From Cymbidium sinense (Eukaryota > Streptophyta > Magnoliopsida > Asparagales > Orchidaceae): a stretch of DNA of 64,000 nt. Under the pieces are notes generated by a model that was not told the origin of the DNA, did no database searches, and was given only the letters and a program-made list of their open reading frames with translations. Shown here piece after piece: positions 35,701 through 48,481 of this stretch. The stretch spans positions 92,909,716 through 92,973,715 of the forward strand of contig CM038229.1 in the NCBI GenBank assembly GCA_021442155.1, given 5' to 3'. Every line of letters starts with the position of its first letter. The first letter of the stretch is position 1. The position numbers were made by a program, and so were the translations under genes.

Positions 35701-38700
35701 TAGATTTTATTTATTAGTTTAGGAATAGGATTATTTTTAGTTTATTTTATTTTATTTTGTTTAGGTTTAGGTTTACGTTTAGTTTATTTTAGGTTTAGGC
35801 TTAAGTTTTATTTATTGTAGTTTAGTTTATTTTATTTTAGGTTTATGTTTAATTTATTTTGTTTATTTTGTTTTTATTTTAGGTTTAAGGTTTTTTTATT
35901 TAAGGTTTAGGTTTTATTTTTTATTTATTTTTAGGTTTTTTTAGGTTTGGGATTTTATTTAGTTTTTATTTTATTATTTTATGTTTATTTTATATTTATT
36001 TTCTTTAGATTTTTTATTCTAAGGTTTATTTTATTTTTTAATTTAATTTAGGTTATTAATTATTTTATTTTAGTTTATTTGATTACATTTTTAGGTTTAG
36101 GCTCAGGTTTTGGTTTAGTTTTTAGTTTATTTTATTTTTATATTTTATTTAGGTTTATGTTTATTAATTTTTTTTATTTTTAGGTTTTATTTAGTTTAGG
36201 TTTAGGTTTTTAGGGTTTAGGGTTTAGGGTTTAGGGTTTAGGGTTTTTAAGGTTTAGGGTTTTATGGTTTAGGGCTAAGGGTTTAAGGTTGTAGGTTTAG
36301 GGATAGCTTAGGATTTTGGGTTTTTTAGGGTTTATGGTTTCGGGTTTAGGGTTGTAGGTTTAGGGTTTATAGTTTAGGGTTAGTTATAAAGTTCAGGGTT
36401 TAAGATTTAGGATTTTAGGTTTAGTGTTTAGAGTTTAGGATTTTTTTAAATTAAGTAAACTGATAGGTTTAGGTTTATTTAGTTTATTATATTTATTTTT
36501 TTAGTTTATTTTATTTTTTATTTTTATTTTGGTTTATCTTTTATTTTTATTTAGTTTAGTTTATTTATTTTAGGTTAAGTTTTTTCTTTTAGTTTATTTT
36601 TTATGTTTAGGTTTAGGATTAGGTTTTGGTTTATTTTTTAGTTATGTTTTATTTTTTTTTATTTTTAAGGTTTCAATTTTACTTTTTATTTTTATGTTTT
36701 GTTTAGGTTTTCATTTTATTTTTTTAGGTTTAGGTTTTAGGTTTTTATTTTAGGTTTTATTTTTCAGTTTAGGTTTAGGTTTATTATTAGTTTATTTTTT
36801 TTATTTAATTTAGGATAAGGTTTTGTTTATTTTAGATTTAGGTATAGGTTTTGTTTATTTTAGTTTAGGTTTAGGTTTATTTTATTTTTATTTTTGGTTT
36901 AGGTTTTTGATTTATTTTAGGGTTTAGGTTTTATTTTTAGGTTTATTATTTAAGTTTAGTTTCTTACTTTTATTTTATTTTGTTTTATTTTAGGTTTGTT
37001 TTTTTATTATTTTAGGTTTAGTTTTGATTTTATTTAAGTTTTTATTTTTTTAGTTTAGTTTAGGTTTTTATTTATTTTATTTTAGATTAGTTTTTCTTTT
37101 TTTTATTTTCTTTGTAGGTTTATGTTTACCTTTAGGTATAGGTTTAGGATTTAGTTTATGTTTTTATTTTATTTTATTATTTAATTTTGGTTTAGATTTT
37201 TTATTTATTTTTTTTAGGTTTTATTTAGTCTAGATTTTGATTTATAGCTTTTTAGGGTTTATGGTTTAGCGTTAGTTTAGGGTTTAGGGTTTAGGGTTTG
37301 GGGTTTGGAGTTTAGTGTTTAAGGTTTAGGGTTTTTTTTAATTTAGGGTTTAGGGTTTAGGGTTTAGGGTTTAGTGTTTAGGGTTTCAGGGTTTAGGGTT
37401 TAGGTATATTTTATTATTTAGTTTAGTTTAGGTTTTTATTTATTTTATTTTAGTTCATTTATTTTAGTTTATTTGATTTTATTTTTAGGTTTAGGTTTAG
37501 ATTTTAGTTTAGGTTTTTATTTTATTTAGGTTTAAGTTTTTTTTTTTTATTTTATTTTTAGGTTTAATTTAGTTTAGTTTTAGGTTTTTAGGGTTTAGGG
37601 TTTAGGGTTTAAGGTCTAGGATTTAGGGTTTTAAGGTTTAAGGTTTTAGGGTTTAAGGCTAAGGGTTTTAGCATTTAGGGTTTAGGGTTGTAGGTTTAGG
37701 GATAGCTTAGGGTTTAGGGTTTTTTAAGGTTTAGGGTTTAGGGTTAGTTATAAGGTTTAGGGTTTAAGGTTTAGGATTTATGGTTTAGGGTTTAGGGTTT
37801 AGACTTTAGCGTTTTTTTTAAATTAAGTAAATTAATAGGTTTAGGTTTATTGTAGTTTATTTTATTTTTTATTTTTATTTTGGTTTATCTTTTAGTTTTA
37901 TTTTGTTTAGTTTATTTATTTAGGGTTATTTATTTTAGTGCATTCTTTAGGTTTATTTTATGTTTATGTTTATTTTTTAGTATTTTTTTTATGTTTAGGT
38001 TTAGGTTTAGGTTTTATTTTGCTTTTTTAGGTTTAGGTTTAGGTTTTCTTTTACTTTTTTCAGTTTAGGTTTAAGGTTATTATTTTAGGTTCTATTTATT
38101 AGTTTAGGTTTATATTTTTTTTAGTTTATTTTATTATTTTTAATTTAGAGTTTAGATAAAGTTTATTTTAGGTTTAGGTTTAGGTTTTCTTTATTTTAGT
38201 TTAGGTTTAGGTTTAATTTATTTTGTTTTTTTTTAGGTTTGGTTTTTTTTTAGTTAGGTTTTTGTTTTATTTTTTATTTATTTTTAGGTTAACGTTTTTA
38301 TTTAGTTTTTATTTTATTTTATTTTAGGTTTATTTTATTTTTATTTTATATTTTTTTTTATTTAGGTTTTTTATTTTTAGGCTTATTTTATTTTATTTAG
38401 TTTAGTTTGGGTTTTTCTTTATTTTATTTTAGTTTTTTTATTTTTTATTTTTTATTTTTTTTATTTTTAGGTTTTAGTTTAGATTTTTATTAATTTGTTT
38501 TATTAATTAATTTAGCTTTAGGTTTTTTTTATATTTTAAAACTTTTTAGGTTTTATTTAGTTTAGGTTTAGGTTATTTAGGTTTTTGGGGTTTATGGTTT
38601 AGGGTTTGGAGTTCATGGTTTAGGGTTGAAGCTTTAGGGTTTAGGGTTTATTATTTAGCTTTGTAGGTTTTTGTGTTTAGGGTTTAGGGTTCAAAGTTTA

Positions 38701-39816
38701 TGGTTTAGGGTTTATGGTTTAAGGCTTTAGGGTTGGGGTTTTTTGTTTTTTTATTTTTATTATTTTTAAAATTAAGTAAACTCATCGCTTTAGGTCTATT
38801 TAGTTTATTTTTTATTTGTTTTAGTTTATTTTATTTTTTATTTTGATTTAGGGTTATTTTTATTTATATTTAGTTTAGTTTATTTATTTTAGTTTAGGTT
38901 TTTTATTTTAATTTATTTTTTATGTTTAGGTTTAGGATTAGGTTTTGGTTTATTTTTTAGTTATGTTTTATTTTTATTTTTTTAAGGTTCGAGTTTTATT
39001 TTTTATTTTTATGTTTAGTTTAGGTTTTTATTTTATTTTTTTAGGTTTAGGTTCTTATTTTAGGTTTTATTTTGTACTTTAGGTTTAGGTTTATTTTTAG
39101 TTTATTTTATTTTATTTAGTTTAGGTTTTGGTTTAATTTATTTTAGGTTTAGGTATAGGTTTTGTTTATTTTAGTTTAGGTTTAGGTTTATTTTATTTTT
39201 ATTTTAGGTTTAGGTTTTTGATTTATTTTAGGGTTTAGGTTTTATTTTTAGGTTTATTATTTAAGTTTAGGTTCTTACTTAGTTTTTATTTTATTTTATT
39301 TTAGGTTTGTTTTTTTTATTATTTTAGGTTTAGTTTTGATTTTATTTAAGTTTTTTTATTTTTAGTTTAGTTTAGGTTTTTATTTATTTTATTTTTGATT
39401 AGTTTTTATATTTATTTTATTTTCTTTTTAAGTTTATGTTTATGTTAAGGTATAGATTTAGGTTTTAGTTTATGTTTTTATTTTATTATTTTATTTTAGT
39501 TTAGATTTTTTTTTATTATTTTTAGGTTTTATTTAGTTTAGATTTCGGTTTATAGCTTTTTAGGGTTTATAGTTTAGTGTTAGTTTAGGGTTTAGGGTTT
39601 AGGATTTAGGGTTTGGGGTTTGGAGTTTAGTGTTTAGGGTTTAGGCTTTTTTTGGGTTTAGGGTTTAGGGTTTAGGGTTTAAGGTTTAGGGTTTAGGTTT
39701 TAGGATTTAGGGTTTAGGGTTTAGGGTTTCAGGGTTTAGGGTTTAGGGTTTAGGGTTTAAGGTTTAGGTTTTGGTTTAGGGTTCAGGTTTTAGTTTAGGG
39801 TTTTGGGTTTTGGGTT

Positions 39817-39861
39817 TTTTCTTTTAAATAGAGAACAAATTCATATTCAACATTTCTTCTT
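39817..39861 (-). pseudogene. GRP 3'-terminal stub 1
   Basis: About 45 bases matching only the last part of the GRP 3' UTR and A-tail in reverse (TAGAGAACAAATTC, CAACATTTCTTCTTT), with telomere-like DNA on both sides. It carries CATATTC where long copies have a G (AGATTC). Confidence 0.8.
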
Positions 39862-40867
39862 TTATTTTTTATTTGTTTTAGTTTATTTTATATTTTTATT
39901 TTTATTCAGTTCCGTTTATCTATTTTAGGTTTATTTGTTTTAATTTAGGTTTTTTATTTTAGTTTATTTTTTTGTTTTAGGTTTAGGTTTATGTTTATTT
40001 TTTAGTTGAGTTTTTTTTTTTTTTTTTTAGGTTTAGGTTTTATTTTTTATTTTTTTGGTTTAGGTTTAGGTTTTTATTTTATTTTTTAGGTTTAGGTTTT
40101 ATTTTTTATTTTTAGGTTTAGGTTTATCTTTATATTTTATTTTCTTATGTTTAGGTTTTAGGTTTTTATTTCAGGTTTATTTTTAGGTTTTATTTTTTAG
40201 TTTGGGTTTAGGTTTATTTTTAATTTATTATATTATATTTAGGTTTGATTTAGGTTTAGGTTTAGTTTACTTTAGGTTTAGGTTTAGGTTTTATTTATTT
40301 AAGTTTAATTTTTTTTTAGTTTAAGATTAGGTTTATTTTTTTTATTTTAGGTTTGGGTGTTTTTTGGTTTAAGGTTTAGGTTTTATTTTTTATTTATTTT
40401 TAGGATTTTTTAGGTTTAGGTTTTTATTTAGTTTTTATTTTATTTTATTTTAGGTTAGTTTTATTTTTATTTAAGGTTGTTTTTTATTTTATTTTGGTTT
40501 TTTTTAGTTTGTTTATTTTTATTTTTTTTCCTTTTTATGTTTAGGTTTAGGTTTTAGGTTTTAGTTTATGTTTTTATTTTATTTTGGTTTAAATTTTTTT
40601 TTTAATTTTATTTTTAGGCTTTATTTTGTTTATGTTTAGGTTTTTAGTTTTTCAAGGTTAAGGTTTAGGTTTAGTTGATGGTTTAGGGTTTGGGGTTTAG
40701 GATTTAGGTTTAATTTTTTTTTAATTTGGGTTTAAGGTTTAGGGTTTATGATTTTAGGGTTTTTTTTTTAGGGTTAACGATTTAGGGTTTAGGGTTTAAG
40801 GTTTAGGGTTTAGGGTTTAAGTTTTAATTTTAGGTTTCAGGTTTTAGTTTAGGGTTTAGGGTTTTTG

Positions 40868-40913
40868 GTTTTTTTTTAAGAGAGAACAAATTCATATTCA
40901 ACATTTCTACTTT
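40868..40913 (-). pseudogene. GRP 3'-terminal stub 2
   Basis: Same 45-base segment as the stub at 39817, 1051 bases further on, with the same CATATTC variant and one more change (CTTC to CTAC). The shared variant and monomer-like spacing indicate local duplication. Confidence 0.8.
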
Positions 40914-41440
40914 AGTTTATTTAGTTTATTTAGTTTCTTTTTTAGGTTTTTCATTTTTATGTTTATTTTAGTTTTTTTAGTTTAGTTTAAGTTTTTATAT
41001 ATTTTATTTTTGGGTTTAGGTTTTAGTTTAGGTTTTTATTTTATTTAATTTTTTATTTTATTTTTAGGTTTTATTTAGTTTAGGTTTTTAGGTTTTTACG
41101 GTTTAGGGTTTAAGGTTTAGGATTTAAGGTTTTAGGGTTTAATGTTTAGGGTTAGGGTTTAGTGTTTAGGGTTTAGGGCTAGGGTTTAGTGTTTAGGGTT
41201 TAAGGTTTAGTGTTTAAGCTTTAGGGTTTAGGGTTTTAGGGTTTAAGGTTTAGGATTTAGGGTTAGCTTAGGGTTTAGGGTTAGTTTAGGTTTTAGGATT
41301 TAAGGTTAAGGTTTAGGCTTTAAGGTTTAGGGTTTTTAATGTTTAGGGTTAGTTTATGGATTAAGATTTAGGATTTTAGGGTTTAGGGTTGAGGGTTTAT
41401 GGTTAGGGTTAGCGTTAGGGTTTAGGATTTAAGATTTGTG

Positions 41441-41495
41441 GAGCTCACACTTATTCAACGGAATCAAAGAATAATTATAATTGTATGCTATGGGG
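41441..41495. other. Unique spacer at second orientation switch
   Basis: About 55 bases of non-repeat DNA (GTGGAGCTCACACTTATTCA, ATTATAATTGTATGCTATGG) between G-rich-strand repeats on the left and C-rich-strand repeats on the right. No ORF and no resemblance to the first switch spacer at 29018. Confidence 0.75.
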
Positions 41496-42782
41496 CCTAA
41501 ACATAAACCCAAACCTAAAAAACTCCTAAACCTAAACCTAAACCTAACTATATAAATCCTATAAACCCTAAACCCTAAACCCCAACATAAACCCTAAACC
41601 CTTAAACTAACCCTACCATAACCACCATACTAACCCACCTCTAAACAAACCCACAAACTCTAAACCCTACACTAAACCCTAAACCCTAAACCCTAAACAC
41701 TAAACCCTAACCCTAAACCCTAATCCTTAAAACCTTAAACCTTAAACCCGAAACCATATACCCTAAACCCTAAACCCTAAACCCTAAAAACCTAAAAACC
41801 TAAACCTATCTAAAGTAAACCTAAAAATAAAATAAATAAATAAACTTAAACCTAAATAAAATAAAAAAGAAAAGAAAAAACAAAATAAAATAAAACTAAT
41901 AAAATGGTAAAATAAAATAAATAAAGCCTAAGCACTAAATAATTAAATAAACCTACAATAAAACCTAAATAAAATAAAAACTAGTAATAAAATAAAAATA
42001 AAATAAAGCTAAAATAAAATAAAATAAAAACTAAATAAAAACCTAAACCTAAAAAATAAACATAAAAAACTTTAAAATACATAAAAAATAAAACCTAAAC
42101 TTTAAACTTAAAAAAAAAGCTAAAATAAAAATAAAATAAACAAAATAAACTTAAGCCTAAACAAAATAAAACAAAATAAATTAAAAATTGAAACCTAAAA
42201 ATTAACCTAAAATAAAAACCTAAAATCTAAACCTAAAAAAAATAACCTAAACCTAAAATTACAAATAAAAAATAAAACTTAAACCTAAAATATAATGAAA
42301 TAAAACTCAACCAAAATAAACTTAAACCTAAACCTAAAGCTAAACCTAAAAAAGAAACTAAAATAAAAAACCCAAACTAAAATAAATAAACCTAAAATAA
42401 ATAAACTAAACTAAATAAAAAATAAACCTAAATAAAAATGAAAAATAAAATATACTAAAATAGACAAAAAATAAACTAAATAAATTTAAACCTACCTCTT
42501 TACTAAATTAAAAAAAACCCGTAAACCCTAAATCCTAAACCCTAAACCCTAAACCCAAAACCATAAACCTACAACCCTAACCCCTAAACCTTAAACCCAA
42601 AAAAACCCTAAATCTTAAAAGAATAAAGCCTAAAACCCTAAATCCTAAACCCTAGAGCCTAAACCCTAAACCCTAACCATAAACCCTAAACTCTAAATCC
42701 CAAACCTTAAACTGTAACTAAATAAAAAAATAAACCTAAACCTTAAAACCTAATAAACCTAAACCTAAACCTAAACCCTAAG
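41496..42782 (+). repeat. Telomere-like array with one box and GRP flank
   Basis: Back to CCCTAAA on +. One marker box at 42487-42518, ACTCAACCAAAA near 42306, clean heptamers 42520-42710 and the conserved flank (near 42715) before GRP copy H. Box-to-GRP distance is about 297, as for copy C. No gene seen. Confidence 0.9.
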
Positions 42783-43270
42783 AATGGGTAAAACCTTGAC
42801 GGCAGGAACATCATCGTTAACCAGGCCCGGTCTAGATTTGGTGGTGGAGGTGAAGGTGGAGGTGGCAGTTATCGCAGTGGTGGTGGGGGATCTGGAGGTG
42901 ATGGTGGATGTGGAGGTGGTGGTCAGAGCAGTGGTGGTTATGGACGCAAGTGGAGCAATTTAGGCTACAACCGTTGTGGTGGCGGAGGGAGAGATCGGGG
43001 ATATGATGGTGGATCCCACTACTCAAGAGGACGAGGTGGTTCTGATGGGAACTGGAGAAATGGACGATTAGTAGATTCGATGTACTTCTTATGAAACTAT
43101 GTCTTCACAGTAGAGACGGTTCTAGTTATCTATGGTTTTTGATTTGATCTATGCATGCTCATTTTTTATCTATGTCATCGCTTGTGTCTTAGAAAACTTG
43201 GTGTGTTCTTGGTTGATAAAATCAAAAAGATGAAATGTTGAATCTGAATTGTTTTTCTGTTAAAAAAAGA
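42783..43270 (+). pseudogene. GRP retrocopy H, best-preserved reading frame
   Basis: Frame from 42783: N-G-stop-N-L-D-G-R-N-I-I-V-N-Q-A-R-S-R-F-G-G-G-G, then an uninterrupted Gly-rich region to H-Y-S-R-G-R-G-G-S-D-G-N-W-R-N and a run-on to TGA at 43092-43094 (104 codons in all). Only the TAA replacing the Gln codon at 42789 breaks it. The normal stop after W-R-N is lost by a small deletion. This confirms the family as a GRP7-like RRM plus Gly-rich RNA-binding protein, here with about the last third. The 3' UTR ends in an A-run at 43260-43270. Confidence 0.92.
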
Positions 43271-46200
43271 CCAAAAACCCTAAACTAAAACCTGAACCTT
43301 AAACCTAAAACCTAAACCCTAAACTTAAATACCCTAAACTTCAAACCCTAAACCCTAAAACCCTAAACTCTAAACCCTAAACCATAAAACCTAAACCTTA
43401 AACCTTAAACTCAAACCTTAAACCCCAAAACCTAAACCCTAAACCCTAAACTGCTAACCCTAAACCCTAAACCATCAACTAACCCTAAGCACTTAACGCT
43501 AAACCCTAAACCCCAAAAACCTAAAAACCTAAACCTACATTAAATAAAATGTAAATTGCTTCGTTCGGTTACGTGTTGCTAAAATAAAATAAAAAATTAA
43601 AAAACTAAACTAAAATAAAATAAATAAAAAACTAAATAGATAAAAAAATAAAATAAACTAAAATCAAAAAACTTAATTAAATGAAACTACCGTAAAATAA
43701 AAATAAAATAAACTTAAAATATATAGCATAAAATAAAAACTAAATAAATACCTAAAACCTAAAATAAAACCCAAATAAAATAAAAATAAAAAAAATAACC
43801 TAAAATGCAAAACCTAAACCTAAATAAAAAAAATTAAACAAACCTAAACCTAAACTAAAATAAGCTAAACTAAATTAAATAAAACATTAACCTAAACTTA
43901 AAATAAACTAAACTTAAACCCTAAACTAAATAAAATAAAATAAAGAAAAATAATCCTAAACCTAAACTAAAAACTAAAACCTAAAAATTAACCTAAAACC
44001 TAAACCTAAAAAAATAAAATAAAATAAAAACCTAAACATAAATACAGAAAAAAAAACTAAACTATACTAGAAAATAAAAATAAACTTAATATGAAACTAA
44101 AAAAAAGCTAAAATAAAAAAACCTAATCTAAAATAAATAAACCTAAAATAAATAAACTAAAGTAAGTAAAAATAAAAGATAAACATAAATAATAATAAAA
44201 AAATAAGATAAACCAAAATACATAAAAAATAAACTAAATTAACTAAATAAACCTAAACCTACTAGTTTACTTAATTTAAAAAAAAAACACTAAACCCTAA
44301 ACCCTAAACCATAAAATTAACCATAAATCCTAAACCCAAAATGTACATCCCTAAACCTACAATCCTAAACCCTTAAAACCCTAAACCCTAAATCCTAATC
44401 CTAAAACCCTAAACCCTAAACCCTAAATACTTAAAAACCTAAACCTAAAGTAAATAAAACATAAAAATAAAATAAATAAAAAACCTAAACATAAATAAAA
44501 TAAAATAAACACCTAAACTAAAAATGAAACCTATACTTAAAAATAAAATAACTAAAATTAATAAAATAAAATAAATAAATAAAAACCTAAACTAAACTAA
44601 AAAAAAATAAAATAAAGCTAAGAATAGAAAACCTAAATACAATAAAAACTAAAGGTAAAATAAAAAATAATCGTAAAATATAATAAAATAAAAACTAAAT
44701 AAAAACCTAAACCTAAAAAATAAACCTAAAAATAAATAAAAAATAAAACCCAAACCTTAAACTAAAAATAAAAACTTAACCTAAAAGAAAAATAAAATAA
44801 ACAAAATAAAATAAACCTAAACCTAAATTAAGATAAACTAAACTAAAATATATAAAACCTAAACTTGAACTTAAAATAAACTAAACATAAACCCTAAACT
44901 AAATAAAATAAAATAAACTAAAAATAAACCTAAACATAAACTAAAAAAAAATCTAAAAATTAACCTAAAATAAAAACCTAAAACCTAAACCCTAAACCCT
45001 AAACATTAAAAAGCTAGAAAACCTAAACCTAAACTAAATGAAACCTTAAAATAAAATAAATATAAAACCTAAACTAAAATAAAATTAATTAATAAAATAA
45101 AATAAAAACATAAACTAAAACCTAAACCAAAACCAAAACTTAAAAAAAAAATTATTAACTAAACTAAAATAAAATAAATAAAATCCTTAACTAAACTTAA
45201 AAAAAATTAAAAACCTAACTAAATAAAACTAAACCTAAAATAAAAATAAAATAAACACTAAATAAAAACTTAAACCTAAAAAATAAACCTAAAAATAAAT
45301 AAAAAATAAAATATAGACCCTAAACTAAAAAAAACTTAAACCTAAAATAAACTATACCTAACATAAACTTAAACTAAATAAAATAAAACAAACTAAAAAT
45401 GAACCTAAACCTGAAGTAAAAAATATTAGCTAAAAATAAACCTCAAATAAAAACCTTAAACCTAAACCTATAAAAATAAATTGAAAACCTAAACATTAAC
45501 CAAAATATAAAAATTAAAATTTAATCTAAAAATAAAAATAAAAATAAAACTAAACTAAAAATTAAAATGAAAGCTAAACCTGAACCTAAACCTAAACCTA
45601 AAAAAATAAAATAAAAATAAAGTAACCTAAAATAAAAAAACTAAACTAAATAAAAATGAAAATAAAAATAAAATAAACTAAAATAATTAAAAAATAAACT
45701 AAATAAACAAAAATCTATGAGTTTACTTAATTTTAAAAAAATAAGAAGATAATAAATAATAATAAAAAATAAAAAAATTCCTAAACCCTAAACCCTAAAT
45801 CCTAAACCTACAACCCTAAAACCCTAAACCCTAAATCTTAAATCCTCAACCCTAAACCTTAAAACCCTAAACTTTAAACACTAAACCCCAAAACCAAAAC
45901 CCTAAACCCTAAACTTTAAACCTTAAATGCTAGACCCTAAACCTTAAACCCTAAAAACCTAGAAACCTAAAGCTAAACTAAATAAAATGTAAAAATAAAA
46001 TAAACAAAAAGACATAAACCTAAACTAAAACCTAAGCCTAAACCTAAACCAAAACCAAAAAAAGAAAATAAAATAAAAATTAAAAACTAAATTAAAATAA
46101 AATAAATAAAAACTTAAACTAAACTAAAAAATAAAAAGGCTAAATAAAATAAAAGTTAAACCTAAATTAAAGATAAACTAAACCTAAAATAAAATAAATC

Positions 46201-48305
46201 AAAAACTAAATAAAAACCTAAGCCTAAAAAATAAACCTAAAAATAAAAAAAATAAAACCTAAACCTAAAATAAAAATAAAATAAATCTAAACCTAAATTA
46301 AAATAAACTAAACTAAAAAAATAAAACCTAAACCTAAATCAAGATAAAAAAAATAAACTGAGATTAAACCTAAACTTATACTTAAAAATAAAACTAAAAT
46401 AATAACCTAAAGCTTATACCTAAAAAAAGAAAATAAAAGCCTAATCTTATACCAAAAAATAAAAAATAAAACTTAAACCTAATAAACAAAATAAAAATAA
46501 AACTAAACTAAAAAATAAAACTAAACTAAAACCAAAACCTAAACCTAAAAAATAACTAAAATAAAAAACCTAAACTAAAATAAATAAAATAATCTAAATA
46601 AAAATAAAAATAAACCTAAATAAAAATAAAAGTAAAATAAACTAAAATAAATAGAAAATAAACTAAATAAACATAAACCTACCACTTTACAAAAAAATAA
46701 ACTAAATAAAAAAAATTAAACAAAAAAAACTTTAACCCGAAACCCTAAACCCTAAGACTAACCTAAAATCGTAAACCCTAAACTTTAAACCCTAAACCAT
46801 AAACCCTAAGACCTTAAACCATAAACCCTAAAATGTAAACCTATAACCCTAAACCCTAAACCCTACAGCCTAAACCCTACACCCTAAACTGTAAACCCTA
46901 ATCCATAAATCCTAAAAATGTAAAAACTTAACCTAAACTAAATAAAACCTAAAAATAAAATAAATAAAAAAACCTAAACCTAAATAAAATAACAAAAATA
47001 AAATAAAATAAAAACCTTAAATAAAATCAATACTTAAATAAAATAAAATATAATAAAAATAAAATTAAACTAAACAAAATAAATAAAACTTAAACTAAAC
47101 TAAAAAATAAACTAAACATAAAATAAAATAAAATAAAATTAAAATAAAATAAAATAAAACTAAATAAAACCAAAAAAAAAAAACTAAACTAAAAAAAACT
47201 AAACCTAAACAAAAATAAACTAAATAAATAAACCTAAATCTAAACCTAAATAAACTAAACCCTAAATATAATAAAATAAACTAAAAATAAAGCTAAACCT
47301 AAAATAAAAAAAATAAAATCTAAAAATAAATCTAAAATAAAAACATAAAATCTAAACCCAAAAAGATAAAATAAAAACCTAAATAAAACCTAATCCATAA
47401 ACCTAATAATAAAAAAAACTTAAAAAATAAAATAAAAATAAAAATAAACCAAAAAATAAGCATAAAATTAAACCTAACTTAAAAAAACAAACTAAAATAA
47501 AAATACTAAATAAAAATCAATAAACTAAACTAAATAAATATAAAAATATAATATAAACTAAATAAATCTAAACCTACCATTTTACCTAATTAAAAAACCC
47601 TAAACTCTAAACCCAAATCCCTAACCATTAAATCCTAGACCCTAAACCCTAAACCTTAAAACCTAAACCTACAATCCTAAACCTACAACCCTACACCCAA
47701 ACTAAAAAACTAAAAAACTAAAACTAGTTAAAAATTAAACTAAATCTCCCCACCCCCACCCCCCAAAAAAACTAAAACTAAAACTAAAATCTAAAATAAT
47801 AAACTAAAACAAAAAATTAAAACTAAAACTAAACTAATCCCTAATAAAACTAATAAAACCTAAACCTTAAAATAACCTAAAAGAAACTAAAACCACATAA
47901 TAAATTGATTTACAAAAGAATAAAGATAATAATAACTAAATAAATAAAATTATTAAAACTAAATAATAAAATAATAAAATATAATAAAAAACTAAATAGA
48001 TAAAACCTAACTAATAAAATTAAAAACAAAGAAAATAATAAAATCCCTATAAACTAATAAATACTTCCAGAAAAAAACTAAACCTAAGCCCATAATAATA
48101 ATAATAATATAATAATAATAATAACTAATACTAAACTAAAAATAAAATCTAATAAATAATACATAACTAAACAACCTAAACCCTAAAAAAACTATTAGAA
48201 AAAACCTAAATCCATAAACATAAAAAACTAACAAAGCTAAACCAATAACTAAAAAAACCTAAACCCAGAAAACCCTGTAATAAAATAAAAACTAAAATAA
48301 AAACC
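43271..48305 (+). repeat. Telomere-like array with four boxes, then CTAATAAA-rich zone
   Basis: Boxes at 44255-44288, 45710-45741, 46675-46698 and 47570-47597 (spacing about 1455, 965 and 895). The box at 44255 is near-consensus. After 47700 the text becomes ACTAAAACTAA/CTAATAA-rich, with a C-run at 47746-47765, up to the LINE at about 48306. An adapter-like sequence interrupts at 43548. No gene seen. Confidence 0.88.
43548..43580 (+). other. Probable Oxford Nanopore adapter remnant (assembly artefact)
   Basis: The stretch has AATGTA followed by CTTCGTTCGGTTACGTGTTG at 43559. The ONT ligation adapter core, as I recall it, is CTTCGTTCAGTTACGTATTG; over 22 bases (to TTGCT) there are two A-to-G differences, and AATGTA also matches the adapter's beginning. 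The sequence is unlike anything else in the AT-rich array. Confidence 0.85.
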
Positions 48306-48481
48306 TAAACCCATCCCATGGCCCCTTCTCATTTTAAGCTCTAGCAATTCTTGAATCTCTTTGCTTTTCGTTCTCCTTCTCGGTGTTTTTGTGCTAGTTT
48401 TCTAGAAATTTCTTCTATTTTGGCTTCAGATCTTCTACCTTAGGCCGATCCTTGTTTGGTTCTTATGTGGCTCTATTTGCC

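Larger units (their letters stand above)
32723..41440 (-). repeat. Long inverted array of ~1-kb box-bearing monomers
   Basis: G-rich strand orientation throughout. Marker boxes in reverse (core AATTAAGTAAAC) occur at about 33183, 33261, 34217, 34310, 35311, 35395, 36441, 37811 and 38761. Boxes at 33183/33261, 34217/34310 and 35311/35395 form pairs 80-95 bases apart repeating every 1.0-1.1 kb, so this is a tandem satellite with a compound monomer. GTTGAG words (33464, 34534, 35577, 40007) mark the equivalent interior point. After about 39000 the boxes stop but monomer-like text continues. Two tiny GRP 3' stubs are included. No gene seen. Confidence 0.9.
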
